Shown: positions 8,150 to 16,764 of the stretch, one piece after another
Numbering within the stretch: the first letter of the stretch is position 1
Layout of the letters: each line of letters begins with the position of its first letter
NCBI RefSeq assembly: GCF_019207025.1
Contig: NZ_JAEEGC010000004.1
Coordinates: 1 to 64,000 of the forward strand
DNA from: Clostridium thailandense
GTDB taxonomy: Bacteria > Bacillota > Clostridia > Clostridiales > Clostridiaceae
Length of the DNA: 64,000 nucleotides
Direction: 5' to 3'
Made by a program: the position numbers and the translations under genes
Notes under the pieces: generated by a model
Seen by the model: only the letters and a program-made list of their open reading frames with translations
Told to the model about the DNA's origin: nothing
Database searches by the model: none

Positions 8150-8848
8150 ATGGCTCAAAGAAGAATCTTAATTATTGAGGATGAAGAGTCTATATCGGAT
8201 TTGATTTCATTTTATCTTGAAAAAGAAGGCTTTATTACTAAAGTATCTAATAGTGGTCAGAGCGGTATTGATCTTGTAGAGAAATTCAATCCGGATTTAA
8301 TATTGCTCGATTTAATGCTTCCTGATATAAATGGTTTTGATGTATGCAAAAAAATATCAGGCAAATATAGTATTCCTATTATTATGCTTACAGCTAAATC
8401 TGACACCATAGACAAAATATTAGGTATGGAGCTTGGAGCGGATGACTATATAACAAAGCCTTTTGATATAAGAGAAGTAATTGTTAGAATAAAGACTATT
8501 TTTAGAAGGATAGAGCTAACATCAGATGCTGCTTGCGATAGTGATTCAAAGGTAATAAAATTGGATAACGGCACTGAAATATATGAAGAAAAACATGAAG
8601 TATTAAAAAATAATGAGAAGATAGAACTTACCAATAGGGAATATGAGTTATTGTTATTCTTGGCGAAAAACAAAGGTAGGGTAATTTCCAGGCAAGAACT
8701 TCTAGATAAGGTATGGGGATATGATTATATGGGAGACAGCAGAACAGTAGATATTCATGTCCAAAGGATAAGAAAAAAATTAGATGAAACCAAAGGGGAA
8801 TCTCTTATTGAGACTGTCTTTGGAGTTGGATATAAACTTTTAGGATAA
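8150..8848 (+). CDS. OmpR/PhoB family response regulator
   Basis: 232-aa response regulator. The receiver domain (about 1-120) has the acidic pair DE at 11-12, phosphoacceptor Asp54 in ILLDLMLPD, the Thr of MLTAKSD and Lys of ITKPFD. The C-terminal winged helix (about 135-232) contains LTNREYELLLFLAKNKGRV and RTVDIHVQRIRKKL. It starts a three-gene operon with the kinase at 8859 (10 bases downstream) and the propeller protein at 10313. GGAGG precedes the start. The 11-bp repeats upstream suggest autoregulation. Confidence 0.92.
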   Translation: MAQRRILIIEDEESISDLISFYLEKEGFITKVSNSGQSGIDLVEKFNPDLILLDLMLPDINGFDVCKKISGKYSIPIIMLTAKSDTIDKILGMELGADDYITKPFDIREVIVRIKTIFRRIELTSDAACDSDSKVIKLDNGTEIYEEKHEVLKNNEKIELTNREYELLLFLAKNKGRVISRQELLDKVWGYDYMGDSRTVDIHVQRIRKKLDETKGESLIETVFGVGYKLLG

Positions 8849-8858
8849 GGAAACAGTT

Positions 8859-10319
8859 ATGAAGAATTCAATACAATCAAAAATCTTAATTTCATTTTCA
8901 ATTATTATATATATTGGTCTTTCTGCACTACTTGTTGTTTCTTATAAGCTTACAGAACAAAATAATAATAATATAATTTATTCAGATATGGTTGAAGCTA
9001 AAAAAAACATGGATCAGTATTTAAAACAATATTTTTTAATTAATAATATTGTTTTAAATGAGGCCTCTCTCATAACAAATGCTGATGATATATCGAGGCA
9101 ATTAAGTTCATCTTTTGAGGATAATGTAGATATTTATAATTTAAATGGAAATAAAATATCACATAACCTAGAACAAAATACTGCAGAGGATAAAAAAGAG
9201 GATTTAGCAAATGCAATGAAAGGCAAAATCAGCTATGCTACAACTTTTTACGGAAACAAAACTAAGATCAGTCTATCCTATCCTATAGAGGTAAACTCAA
9301 ATTATATTGGAATTTTAAGATACACAAAAGATTATACACAGCTTTTTAATAATAGTAAAAGGTTCAGGGATGTTATAAGCATTTTTGCTATAGTTATTTT
9401 TAGCTTAGTATTCATAGTAGCCTCAATACTGTCAAGACAAATTACAAAGCCTATTAAAAGGCTTGAGGAGACTTCAGAAGAGGTGGCAAGTGGTAATTTT
9501 GATATTAGTATAGATGTAAATTCAGACGACGAAATAGGCGATTTGGCAAAAAGATTTGAAATGATGATAAAGAAAATAAAAGAGCAGATAAAAATAATTG
9601 AGGAAGATAGAGATATGCTAAAGGAGTCTGAGGCTCAGAATAAAATCTTCTTTGATAATGTAACGCACGAACTCAAGACCCCGATCACTGTAATTATGGG
9701 ATATGCTCAAGCTATACAAGAAAATGATATCACTGATAAGAAATTATTTGATAAGTCCATTTCTTATATTTTTAATGAAAGTAAGAGGCTTAACAATATG
9801 GTGGTGGAGCTTCTGGAGCTTTCGAAAACTTCTTCAATGAATTTTACTTATAACTTTGAAAAAGTAGATATTGGTGAGCTTGTAAAAATGACTTCCGATG
9901 AAATGAATATTAAAGGAAAAAAATATAACATTGATATATGCTGCAATGCAATGGAAGGTCTTTACTTAAAAGGTGATAGAGATAGATTAAAGGAAGTTAT
10001 AATCAACCTCATTGATAACTCGATAAAATATGGAAGTGTAAATTCTAAAATAGAGGTAAGCGTATATAAAGAGAATAATACTATTTTTATAAAGGTTAAA
10101 GATGAAGGAGAAGGAATTTTAGAGGAAAATATAAAGAAGCTCTTTGATCCTTTTTATAGAGCATCGAAAAAGGTTTCCAGAGAGTTAGGAAGTGCGGGAC
10201 TTGGACTTACTATAGTAAAAAATATTGTTGAAAAACATGGAGGGAGCATTAAAATTAAGAGCAAGATAAACGAAGGAACGGAAGTAATTATCAGTTTTGA
10301 GGAGAACTATCTATGTTAA
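8859..10319 (+). CDS. Sensor histidine kinase
   Basis: 486-aa membrane kinase partnered with the upstream regulator. Two membrane helices (about 8-28 and 168-190) enclose an extracellular sensor loop of about 140 residues; a HAMP domain follows (ITKPIKRLEETSEEVASGNF), then the H-box FFDNVTHELKTPITVIMG with the phosphorylated His, and the ATPase domain with N box NLIDNSIKYG and G2 box GSAGLGLTIVKNIVEKHGG. The signal sensed is unknown. Its end overlaps the next gene by 7 bases, implying translational coupling. Confidence 0.92.
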   Translation: MKNSIQSKILISFSIIIYIGLSALLVVSYKLTEQNNNNIIYSDMVEAKKNMDQYLKQYFLINNIVLNEASLITNADDISRQLSSSFEDNVDIYNLNGNKISHNLEQNTAEDKKEDLANAMKGKISYATTFYGNKTKISLSYPIEVNSNYIGILRYTKDYTQLFNNSKRFRDVISIFAIVIFSLVFIVASILSRQITKPIKRLEETSEEVASGNFDISIDVNSDDEIGDLAKRFEMMIKKIKEQIKIIEEDRDMLKESEAQNKIFFDNVTHELKTPITVIMGYAQAIQENDITDKKLFDKSISYIFNESKRLNNMVVELLELSKTSSMNFTYNFEKVDIGELVKMTSDEMNIKGKKYNIDICCNAMEGLYLKGDRDRLKEVIINLIDNSIKYGSVNSKIEVSVYKENNTIFIKVKDEGEGILEENIKKLFDPFYRASKKVSRELGSAGLGLTIVKNIVEKHGGSIKIKSKINEGTEVIISFEENYLC

Positions 10320-11551
10320 AGTTCAAGGATTTTAAAAAGTTTTTTACATTACTTGTAGCTTTATGTATTTTTATATCTGGCTTTTATATATTAGGGTATA
10401 TTTGCCTAAAGAATAATAATACAGGTAATACAGTGATAATAGAAAAAGAAGTATTTGAGGATTCGAATTTAAAGAAGAGAGTGAAGGACTTTATAATAAG
10501 CCATGTTGAACAAATAAAAGTTTCTGATATTTATTATAACAAGTATGATTATATAGATAACCATTTAATAGAGGCTATGGTGTATAATCCCAAAACAGAA
10601 ATGCCTGTATTAGGTATTTTCGATAAAAATAATAATGAGATTTCTTATTTGAACAAGGATTCAAGTCTTTCTTATATGGGGAAGATGAATGCTAGCTATC
10701 CTCAGCAGAAAATCCTGATGAACCTATATAGTAATACTAAAAGCAACTATGATGAATTTCATCAGGATATATCTCCTGATGGAAAGAAGATATTAGAAAT
10801 ATTTTCAGTTAGTGATTATTCTATTGGAAGCAAACTATATGATATTGATCTCCAAAAGGAAACAGCATCTTATAATGAAGCTTTTCCTGTGTGCTGGCTT
10901 CCTGACAGCAGTGGGTTTGTGGGGATGGATGATTACTTATTTATACAAAGTGTAAGAAGTGTAGAAAGAAAAAACTTACTAAAGACAGATGAAATTATAG
11001 GTAAGCTTTCTTTGAAGGAAGCGGAAAAGGAAGGCTTTGCTTTGCAAAATTTGATAAGTGGCATTGACCTTAAGGTGTCCAAAGATGGCCAGCAGGCATA
11101 TATTTCTTATCAAAATACGGATAACAATGGTTTAACTACTCTATTCATTGTAAATCTGAAAGATGGAACTTTTACAAAAAATACTGTACAAGGGATCATT
11201 AACAATATGATGCCGCTATATCCGGATGTTCTGCTCATACAGGGCAAAATGAATGGGAAAACGGGAGGCTTTTTATATAATATTAAGAAAAATAACTTTA
11301 AAAATATTATCGATGAAAAAGCATTAAGTTTTCAGGTATCTCCTGATGGAGAAAAAATAGCTTATACCCTGCAGAACGGAAATGCATGTGATGTACATGT
11401 AGCTTATATAAATTCTGATAATATTAGTAATGATGAAGTGATTTATACGGATCGTAATAATATATCTACAGTAAGGTGGACGCGAGACAGCAGAAGGCTA
11501 TCCTGTATAGTTAATGGTGTAATATATGAATTTTCCTTCAAAAATATGTGA
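10313..11551 (+). CDS. Membrane-anchored TolB-like propeller protein of two-component operon
   Basis: 412-aa protein with one N-terminal membrane helix (about 10-32, FFTLLVALCIFISGFYILGY), then an extracellular part with repeated blade-like motifs such as DISPDGKKILE, VSKDGQQAYISY, VSPDGEKIAYT and WTRDSRRLSCI, as in TolB/WD40-type beta propellers. It overlaps the kinase gene by 7 bases and so probably works with the kinase, perhaps as an accessory sensor or effector. No enzyme motif is visible. Confidence 0.7.
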   Translation: MLKFKDFKKFFTLLVALCIFISGFYILGYICLKNNNTGNTVIIEKEVFEDSNLKKRVKDFIISHVEQIKVSDIYYNKYDYIDNHLIEAMVYNPKTEMPVLGIFDKNNNEISYLNKDSSLSYMGKMNASYPQQKILMNLYSNTKSNYDEFHQDISPDGKKILEIFSVSDYSIGSKLYDIDLQKETASYNEAFPVCWLPDSSGFVGMDDYLFIQSVRSVERKNLLKTDEIIGKLSLKEAEKEGFALQNLISGIDLKVSKDGQQAYISYQNTDNNGLTTLFIVNLKDGTFTKNTVQGIINNMMPLYPDVLLIQGKMNGKTGGFLYNIKKNNFKNIIDEKALSFQVSPDGEKIAYTLQNGNACDVHVAYINSDNISNDEVIYTDRNNISTVRWTRDSRRLSCIVNGVIYEFSFKNM

Positions 11552-11691
11552 TACAGTAACAGGTAATAAAAAATTATACATTTTGTTTACAAGATCGAGA
11601 TAACTTATGATTAATTTTGAAATATTTGAAGTTTATAATAAAAGTATAGAATAAATCTTAGCTTTTGGTCAAACAAAGTTAAAGAAAGATA

Positions 11692-11705
11692 TCTTACATG
11701 TAAGA
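11692..11705. promoter_or_regulatory. Perfect 14-bp palindrome upstream of exported-protein gene
   Basis: TCTTACATGTAAGA is a perfect palindrome 67 bases before the exported protein start. It may be an operator; no regulator can be assigned. Confidence 0.3.
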
Positions 11706-11771
11706 ATTATATAAGGAAAATTAAGTTAAGATTATTCTAATAATAATATGAATATGAAGGAGACTATTATC

Positions 11772-12578
11772 ATGAAAAGAACTATAATAGGAGCCGCTGT
11801 TATTGCGGTAATGGTTACTTCGATTACAACCTATGCAGCAACCAATTTTCAACAAGGAAATGCTTCAAATCAAGGTACACAGAACTTAGTAGCAGCAGGT
11901 ACGAAACAGCAGGTAGCAGCTAAAGCTAATCAAGAAGAAGGAAGCATAGAATATTCAAAAATGACATATAGTACGGATAATGGTAGTTCAAAATCTATTA
12001 CTGAAACCTGGTTAAATACAAAGACTCTTGATCTAAGAGAGGATATAAATAATTTTGGAGTTGCTGAAAGTGCAGACAAAGTTAAAAAAACTGGTGATCC
12101 GAAAAAAGATGAGAAAATTGCGGCAGCTATGAAGAATAGTCCCAAATATACAAGTACTTATAAAGAAGACATGGGAAAACATATTGTAAATATAATAAGA
12201 GATGATAAAGGTAATGCAGTAAATGGTAATGAATATGATGTAGCACAAGAAAATGCAAAGTCTGATGTACAAGACATACAGAAAAACCGAACTTTCGCAG
12301 CTATCAAAGCATCATATGCTGATCCATCAGTTTGGAAGGATGCAGGTACAGAGATCACATCAGATGGTAAAAAATTAAAGAAGGTACAATCCGGTGACAT
12401 GAATGGAGAAGAAATGCATCTTCTTTATCTTAATGAAGATGGGCTTCCAGTTAAATCAGAAGTATATGTAAATGGAAAACTTTTTGGAGTAGCTACTACA
12501 GAGTACAAGAGTCTTCAAGATGATGGAAAGATTTTTGATACAAGTGGAGTAAAATTGCAGAAGCTTGAAATAAAATAG
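11772..12578 (+). CDS. Exported protein of unknown function
   Basis: 268 aa with a Sec signal peptide (MKRTIIGAAVIAVMVTSITT then YAA as the cleavage region). The mature part is hydrophilic, Lys/Asp-rich and contains KTGDPKKDEKIAAAMKNSPKY and DGKKLKKVQSGDMNGEEMHL, with a domain resembling secreted lipoprotein-like folds; I do not recognise a family. ATG 11772 is chosen over 11748 because AAGGAGA (11757-11763) lies 8 bases upstream and the signal peptide starts here. It lies downstream of the two-component operon, an arrangement echoed by the second system (exported protein at 36952). A weak hairpin follows. Confidence 0.7.
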   Translation: MKRTIIGAAVIAVMVTSITTYAATNFQQGNASNQGTQNLVAAGTKQQVAAKANQEEGSIEYSKMTYSTDNGSSKSITETWLNTKTLDLREDINNFGVAESADKVKKTGDPKKDEKIAAAMKNSPKYTSTYKEDMGKHIVNIIRDDKGNAVNGNEYDVAQENAKSDVQDIQKNRTFAAIKASYADPSVWKDAGTEITSDGKKLKKVQSGDMNGEEMHLLYLNEDGLPVKSEVYVNGKLFGVATTEYKSLQDDGKIFDTSGVKLQKLEIK

Positions 12579-12644
12579 GGTAAATAATAGTGAGTATAAT
12601 GAATTATGAACTGTTAAGTGATAATTATTCTATAATATTTATTA

Positions 12645-12675
12645 AGGGAAGTCTAAAAATGGCTTCCCTAAAAAA
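12645..12675. terminator. Hairpin between convergent genes
   Basis: GGGAAGTC (12646-12653) pairs with GGCTTCCC (12661-12668), followed by TAAAAAATG; it sits between the exported-protein gene and the convergent XRE gene. The U-tract is poor, so termination is likely but not certain. Confidence 0.5.
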
Positions 12676-12700
12676 TGCTTAAATATCAAAACTAATCTTA

Positions 12701-13525
12701 TTAATATATCTTTTGTTTAAGCTTTTCTGCGGTAGAAGGCGAGGCAGTAAAAATCGATAATTTCAAATCAGGATAGTTTGATAGTTGAAGATTCACATGT
12801 TCAAACTCCAATTCTCCAATTCGAGAGTCATTCAATAACTTGTGACAATCATTAATAGTCTTAACTTCATGACGAGGCCACCATAAATTGAAGAATTCAC
12901 TTTCTTGCCTAAATTTTTCAACCATTGCTGTTAACTTCTCATCTTGAGGATGCCGAGCGCAATCTGCCCTAAATGCCGCAATCATGCCTTTAGCTCGTTC
13001 TTCCCAATCTGCTTCAATTTCTTTTATATATGGATTAATTATAAAATGGTGTAATATATTTGTTTTTGGATTTATGCTTTCGGAATAGGGAGGGAATTGA
13101 AATAAAAATTCTGCTGCACGATTCCATAATAGTAAATCCCAGTATTTATCCATTATATATGCAGGATGAGGTTCCAGTGCGAAAACAGTTCTTTCTAATC
13201 CCGTACTAATTTCTTTATAAATTTTGGATTCTTCTATTTCATCTGACTTAGATAATAAAAAAAGATATTGGCGTTCATCATCAGATAATCTTAGCGCATC
13301 AGCCAAACTTTTCAATACTTGATGAGAAGGGTTTACGCTTTTTCCTTGTTCTATAGATGTATACCAAGAAACGCCGATATTTGCAAGCTGAGCGACTTCT
13401 TCGCGGCGAAGTCCAGGTGTGCGGCGGCGTCCATGTGAAGGCAATCCAACTTGTTCTGGTGTAAGGCGTTCTCTAGTTGCACGCAAAAATTCACCAAGTG
13501 ACTGTTGTAATGTAATGTCTTTCAT
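12701..13525 (-). CDS. XRE-family regulator with MmyB-like ligand-binding domain
   Basis: 274 aa from this start. Residues about 5-75 are a helix-turn-helix (SLGEFLRATRERLTPEQVGL, then GLRREEVAQLANIGVSWYTS). The rest matches the MmyB-like ligand-binding domain (PF17765), with HPAYIMDKYWDLLLWNRAAE as its clearest segment; this domain is known to bind fatty acid-like ligands in a Chloroflexus homologue. ATG 13525 is preferred over 13573 because AGGAGG lies just upstream and the HTH begins there. It is divergent from the Fe-S aldo/keto reductase at 13665, its probable target. Confidence 0.87.
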   Translation of the reverse strand: MKDITLQQSLGEFLRATRERLTPEQVGLPSHGRRRTPGLRREEVAQLANIGVSWYTSIEQGKSVNPSHQVLKSLADALRLSDDERQYLFLLSKSDEIEESKIYKEISTGLERTVFALEPHPAYIMDKYWDLLLWNRAAEFLFQFPPYSESINPKTNILHHFIINPYIKEIEADWEERAKGMIAAFRADCARHPQDEKLTAMVEKFRQESEFFNLWWPRHEVKTINDCHKLLNDSRIGELEFEHVNLQLSNYPDLKLSIFTASPSTAEKLKQKIY

Positions 13526-13567
13526 TTTTTTCCTCCTAATATATCCTACTACTCTCAATCGTATGAT

Positions 13568-13617
13568 AACCACAATATGGTTGGACTATTTTAACTCTGA
13601 TATATTAGAATATATCA
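13568..13617. promoter_or_regulatory. Two inverted repeats in divergent XRE / aldo-keto reductase promoter
   Basis: AACCA-CAATA-TGGTT (13568-13582) and the perfect dyad TGATATATtagaATATATCA (13598-13617) lie between the two divergent starts. Either could be the operator of the XRE regulator. Confidence 0.45.
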
Positions 13618-13664
13618 TAAAAATAAATGGCAAACAAAACTATTTGGATTGGAGTGAATTAATT

Positions 13665-14783
13665 ATGGTATATTTAGGTGAAAACATTCCGAAATTAGGT
13701 TTCGGGTTTATGCGTCTTCCTATGATAGGTGAAGAAATTGATATTGAACAGACAAAGGAAATGGTTGATTTGTTTATATCTAAAGGATTTAGTTATTTTG
13801 ATTCCTCATGGGGCTATAACGGTGGTAAATCAGAAGAAGCAATGAAAGCTGCAATCGTTGATCGTTATCCCCGTGAAAGCTTTCAAATTGCAACCAAATG
13901 CCCTGCTTGGATTGTTAAAACCGCAGAGGAGGCCAAGAATATGATCTGGACTTCACTGAAGCGCACCGGCTTGGAATATATAGATTTTTACTTGCTTCAT
14001 AACTTGGGAGGAAGCCGTACAAAAGTATTTGATGACTTCGGTATGTGGGATTATCTTAAGGAGTTAAAGGAAAAAGGAATTGTACGACATATAGGTTTTT
14101 CAATCCATGACAATGCGGAGGCGTTGGATAAAGTTTTGACGGAGCACCCAGAGACGGAATTTGTTCAATTCCAGTTGAATTACGACGACTGGGAAAGTCC
14201 TACTATTCAGGCTCGAAAATGCTATGAAGTGGCACTGAAGCATCACAAACCCATCGTCGTAATGGAACCGGTAAAGGGTGGACTCTTGGCCAATCCTGTA
14301 AGTGGTGTCAGGAAAATATTCGAGGATGCAAATACTGATGTTTCCTTAGCTTCTTGGGCAATACGGTATGCGGCATCGCTGGATAATATCATTACAGTTC
14401 TGAGTGGTATGTCTACGCTTGATCAGGTTAGTGATAACGTTTCTTACATGGACAATTTTAAGCCATTGAGTCAAGAAGAGCGTGCTGTTATAGAAAAGGC
14501 TAGGAAAGTGCTGGGCGAAATTCCGAACATTCCGTGTACGGCCTGCGAATACTGTATTAAGGGCTGTCCGCAAAATATACGTATTCCACATATTTTCGCT
14601 GCATATAACCGAAAGATGACTTATAATGATGTAAAAGGTGCGAAGCTTAACTACTCGCTTGAAACCATGACAAGCGGTAAAGCCTCAGATTGCATTGCCT
14701 GTGGAAACTGCGAGAGGGTATGTCCTCAGCATATTAATATTATTGAGAACTTAAAAACTATAGCTGAAGAATTGGAAAAATAA
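13665..14783 (+). CDS. Aldo/keto reductase with C-terminal 2[4Fe-4S] ferredoxin domain
   Basis: 372 aa. Residues 1-280 are an aldo/keto reductase barrel (start LGFGFMRLP; YFDSSWGYNGGKSEEAM; FYLLHNLGG; HIGFSIHDN). The C-terminal part has two cysteine clusters, CTACEYCIKGCP and CIACGNCERVCP, for two [4Fe-4S] centres. This architecture is common in anaerobes and suggests electron transfer from ferredoxin or an Fe-S partner to the reductase; the substrate is unknown. ATG 13665 follows a GGAGTG site; upstream in-frame starts would run into the XRE gene on the other strand. Moderately high G+C compared with neighbours. Confidence 0.9.
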   Translation: MVYLGENIPKLGFGFMRLPMIGEEIDIEQTKEMVDLFISKGFSYFDSSWGYNGGKSEEAMKAAIVDRYPRESFQIATKCPAWIVKTAEEAKNMIWTSLKRTGLEYIDFYLLHNLGGSRTKVFDDFGMWDYLKELKEKGIVRHIGFSIHDNAEALDKVLTEHPETEFVQFQLNYDDWESPTIQARKCYEVALKHHKPIVVMEPVKGGLLANPVSGVRKIFEDANTDVSLASWAIRYAASLDNIITVLSGMSTLDQVSDNVSYMDNFKPLSQEERAVIEKARKVLGEIPNIPCTACEYCIKGCPQNIRIPHIFAAYNRKMTYNDVKGAKLNYSLETMTSGKASDCIACGNCERVCPQHINIIENLKTIAEELEK

Positions 14784-14817
14784 TATATATGAAGAAAAAA
14801 GTCGAGCCATTCCAAAT

Positions 14818-15054
14818 AAAAAGGGTGTATACTTTTTAACCCAAAATCTTCTGCCATACCTTGCCGACAATGGTAGAATTATTAATTTTTCTTCCGGTCT
14901 GGCACGTTTTACTACACCTGGATGGAGTGCCTATGCGTCAATGAAAGGCGCAGTTGAAGTTATGACAAGATATATGGCAAAAGAACTTTGTAGCGATGAA
15001 ATGGGGTGGATTACTGGAGAAAGAATTGAGGCTTCTGGCGGTATGCTATTGTAA
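14818..15054 (+). pseudogene. Short-chain dehydrogenase remnant, truncated and internally deleted
   Basis: An open frame without a start codon reads KKGVYFLTQNLLPYL, then GRIINFSSGLARFTT, then the catalytic YASMK with Tyr and Lys, as in classical SDR enzymes. The Rossmann N-terminus (GxxxGxG) is missing. After MAKELC the sequence jumps straight to the C-terminal motif ITGERIEASGG, so about 40 residues are lost in the middle. The stop is at 15052. It is a decayed gene just after the aldo/keto reductase. Confidence 0.75.
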
Positions 15055-15097
15055 TTAACAAGTTATTATCATAGAAATTAATCTTTTTTGCTAAAAT

Positions 15098-15242
15098 GGG
15101 GGCTGTTGCACTATAAAAATTATGCGAAGCAATAATTTTTATGAGAGGACAATAGACAGAGGACAGTGAAGGTTGCTTTTCTTCCGCTGACGCTACAGAA
15201 AATCCTCCTTAACTGTCCTCTGTCTATTGTCCTCTGTCCTCT
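15098..15242. repeat. Fold-back repeat element (composite)
   Basis: It begins with GGGGGCTGTTGCACTATAAA, like other fold-back elements here, and forms a short hairpin (AAAAATTATGCGAAGCAATAA region). A second, longer hairpin follows: GAGGACAATAGACAGAGGAC (about 15143-15162) pairs with the reverse complement near 15210-15231. No coding sequence inside. Confidence 0.65.
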
Positions 15243-15262
15243 AAAAAAATGATATTAGTAAG

Positions 15263-16030
15263 TTAGCTATTAGAATCTATAATTTCTTTTAAAGTTATAT
15301 TTTCATTTTTAAACCGAGCATCAGGATTTTTTTCCTTTTTTAGTTTTATTGCTTTCTGCGGACATAGATTAATGCAGGCAAGGCAATACTCACAAGTATC
15401 CCCATATGTGGGCTTACTATTTTTAAGCTCTTTGTTTATAGAAAGGTTATTTCGAGGACAGACCTTGACACAGGTTCCACAACTAGTACATTTATCGTTA
15501 ATTGAAAAGTTTTCTACCGAATTAAAGTTAGGAATTATCTTTAATAGACCCTGAAGTCCATTGGTCATAAAGGAATCTAGTAATGAGCCTTTATGAATAT
15601 ACTTTTTATTTTCAGAAACATCTATCAATAAACGATTCAAGTTTTCTTCTATATTTTTTTGTTTTAATTTCTGCTGTTCAATATCAAATACTGGTAAGTA
15701 ATTGTCAATCATAAGTAAACTGTTTGCATAGTGTATAGTTATGTTATTCTTTTTCGCATATTCTGTAAACCATCCAACACCGTTTGCTATCGTATTTCCA
15801 TATGTTAAGATAGCAAAGATATAAGGACTTTTTAAGGTTACCTTCTCCATAAATTCACGGACAATGCCTGGAGCAGCAAATCCATAGCAAGGGAATATGA
15901 TACCTATTTTTTCGTCTTCATAACTGAGCTCATTAGTATTTAAAACCTTTGGTATGGAGTAAAGTTCACCTCCAAATCTTTTAGCAACATATAGACTATT
16001 TCCAGTAGCAGTAAAATAAAATATTTTCAT
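15263..16030 (-). CDS. EFR1 family flavodoxin/ferredoxin fusion protein
   Basis: 255-aa redox protein. The N-terminal ~150 residues are flavodoxin-like, with the FMN phosphate loop FTATGNSLYVAK (7-18) and a LTYGN loop. The C-terminus has two [4Fe-4S] clusters, CTSCGTCVKVCP and CEYCLACINLCP. EFR1 proteins are widespread in clostridia and are thought to pass electrons between ferredoxin-type donors and flavin. The 13-base motif AACTATCGAATTG in its promoter (16079) recurs before the ArsR gene, so ArsR control is likely. Confidence 0.9.
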   Translation of the reverse strand: MKIFYFTATGNSLYVAKRFGGELYSIPKVLNTNELSYEDEKIGIIFPCYGFAAPGIVREFMEKVTLKSPYIFAILTYGNTIANGVGWFTEYAKKNNITIHYANSLLMIDNYLPVFDIEQQKLKQKNIEENLNRLLIDVSENKKYIHKGSLLDSFMTNGLQGLLKIIPNFNSVENFSINDKCTSCGTCVKVCPRNNLSINKELKNSKPTYGDTCEYCLACINLCPQKAIKLKKEKNPDARFKNENITLKEIIDSNS

Positions 16031-16070
16031 AATGAACCTCCTTGATAATTAATTAGATTTAAAGTTTTAT

Positions 16071-16092
16071 ATTTCGAAAACTATCGAATTGT
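16071..16092. promoter_or_regulatory. Probable ArsR operator before EFR1 gene
   Basis: AACTATCGAATTG (16079-16091) is identical to 16449-16461 in front of the ArsR gene. Here it is part of a dyad, TTCGA-AAACTA-TCGAA, typical of ArsR family sites. Confidence 0.6.
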
Positions 16093-16125
16093 TGGATGAA
16101 AATTTAATAACATAATTATTATTTA

Positions 16126-16419
16126 TTATAATTTAAACAACTTGCTGACTTCTTTGGCCAATTCCTGATTTGCTCTGCAAATTAGAAATTTACCTTTTTT
16201 TTCAGTAGTTATTAAACCAGCATTTGCTAGTTCCTTAATATGATGAGAGATAGTAGGTGCACCTATATTTAGGGAATGGATAATATCAGTAATAAAGCAT
16301 TCGTTATTATTACAATAACCATCATCAGAAGCCTCTACTATTTTTAAGTATAATTCTAATCTGTTTTCATTAGATAGTGCCTTAAATATTTTTGCCATTT
16401 TTTGAGTATCCATAAGCAA
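16126..16419 (-). CDS. ArsR family transcriptional repressor
   Basis: 97-aa winged helix-turn-helix protein. MAKIFKALSNENRLELYLKI begins the domain, and LNIGAPTISHHIKELANAGL is the recognition helix region; the beta-wing is TTEKKGKFLICRAN. Two Cys-containing segments (GYCNNNECF) between helices could bind metal or sense redox state, but this is only suggestive. It lies 95 bases downstream of the EFR1 start region on the same strand and probably controls both its own gene and EFR1 through the shared 13-base site. Confidence 0.88.
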   Translation of the reverse strand: MLMDTQKMAKIFKALSNENRLELYLKIVEASDDGYCNNNECFITDIIHSLNIGAPTISHHIKELANAGLITTEKKGKFLICRANQELAKEVSKLFKL

Positions 16420-16439
16420 TCTCCAATTTCATGATATCA

Positions 16440-16462
16440 AATTTTGATAACTATCGAATTGA
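16440..16462. promoter_or_regulatory. Probable ArsR operator before the arsR-like gene
   Basis: AACTATCGAATTG at 16449-16461 matches the EFR1 promoter site exactly. The flank TTTTGATAACTATCGAATTG gives an imperfect dyad. Confidence 0.6.
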
Positions 16463-16596
16463 TATTAACAAATAAATCGACTACTGTCAATATGCATTTA
16501 AATGAAAGGACTGGAGCAGAATAGTTTTGGACAAAAATATAGGAAATTATCACATGGTTATTTCTTAGCTTACAAGTTCATAATAAACAAGAATAG

Positions 16597-16719
16597 AATA
16601 TTACACCATATGTTCATGCCTTCAGTCTATGGAAAGATACTAAAAGCAAAAAAGAATATAAAGCTGCACAGTATGTTGATAAACAAGTTATAAATGATAT
16701 TTTTAACTGGATTCTTTGA
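16597..16719 (+). pseudogene. Short C-terminal gene remnant
   Basis: A 40-codon open stretch without start reads HAFSLWKDTKSKKEYKAAQY and ends DKQVINDIFNWIL before a TGA. Its composition looks protein-like, but the family is unknown. It may be the tail of a gene once upstream of the ABC transporter. Confidence 0.25.
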
Positions 16720-16764
16720 AAAAAGAAGTATAGTTATTATGAATAACGGAGAGGTGATCAATTC

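Noticed and set aside
16502-16693. Plus-strand ORF of 63 codons before the ABC transporter
   Set aside because: Composition is random A+T-rich and it lacks a ribosome site; another frame of the same region (16597-16719) looks more protein-like and is listed as a remnant.
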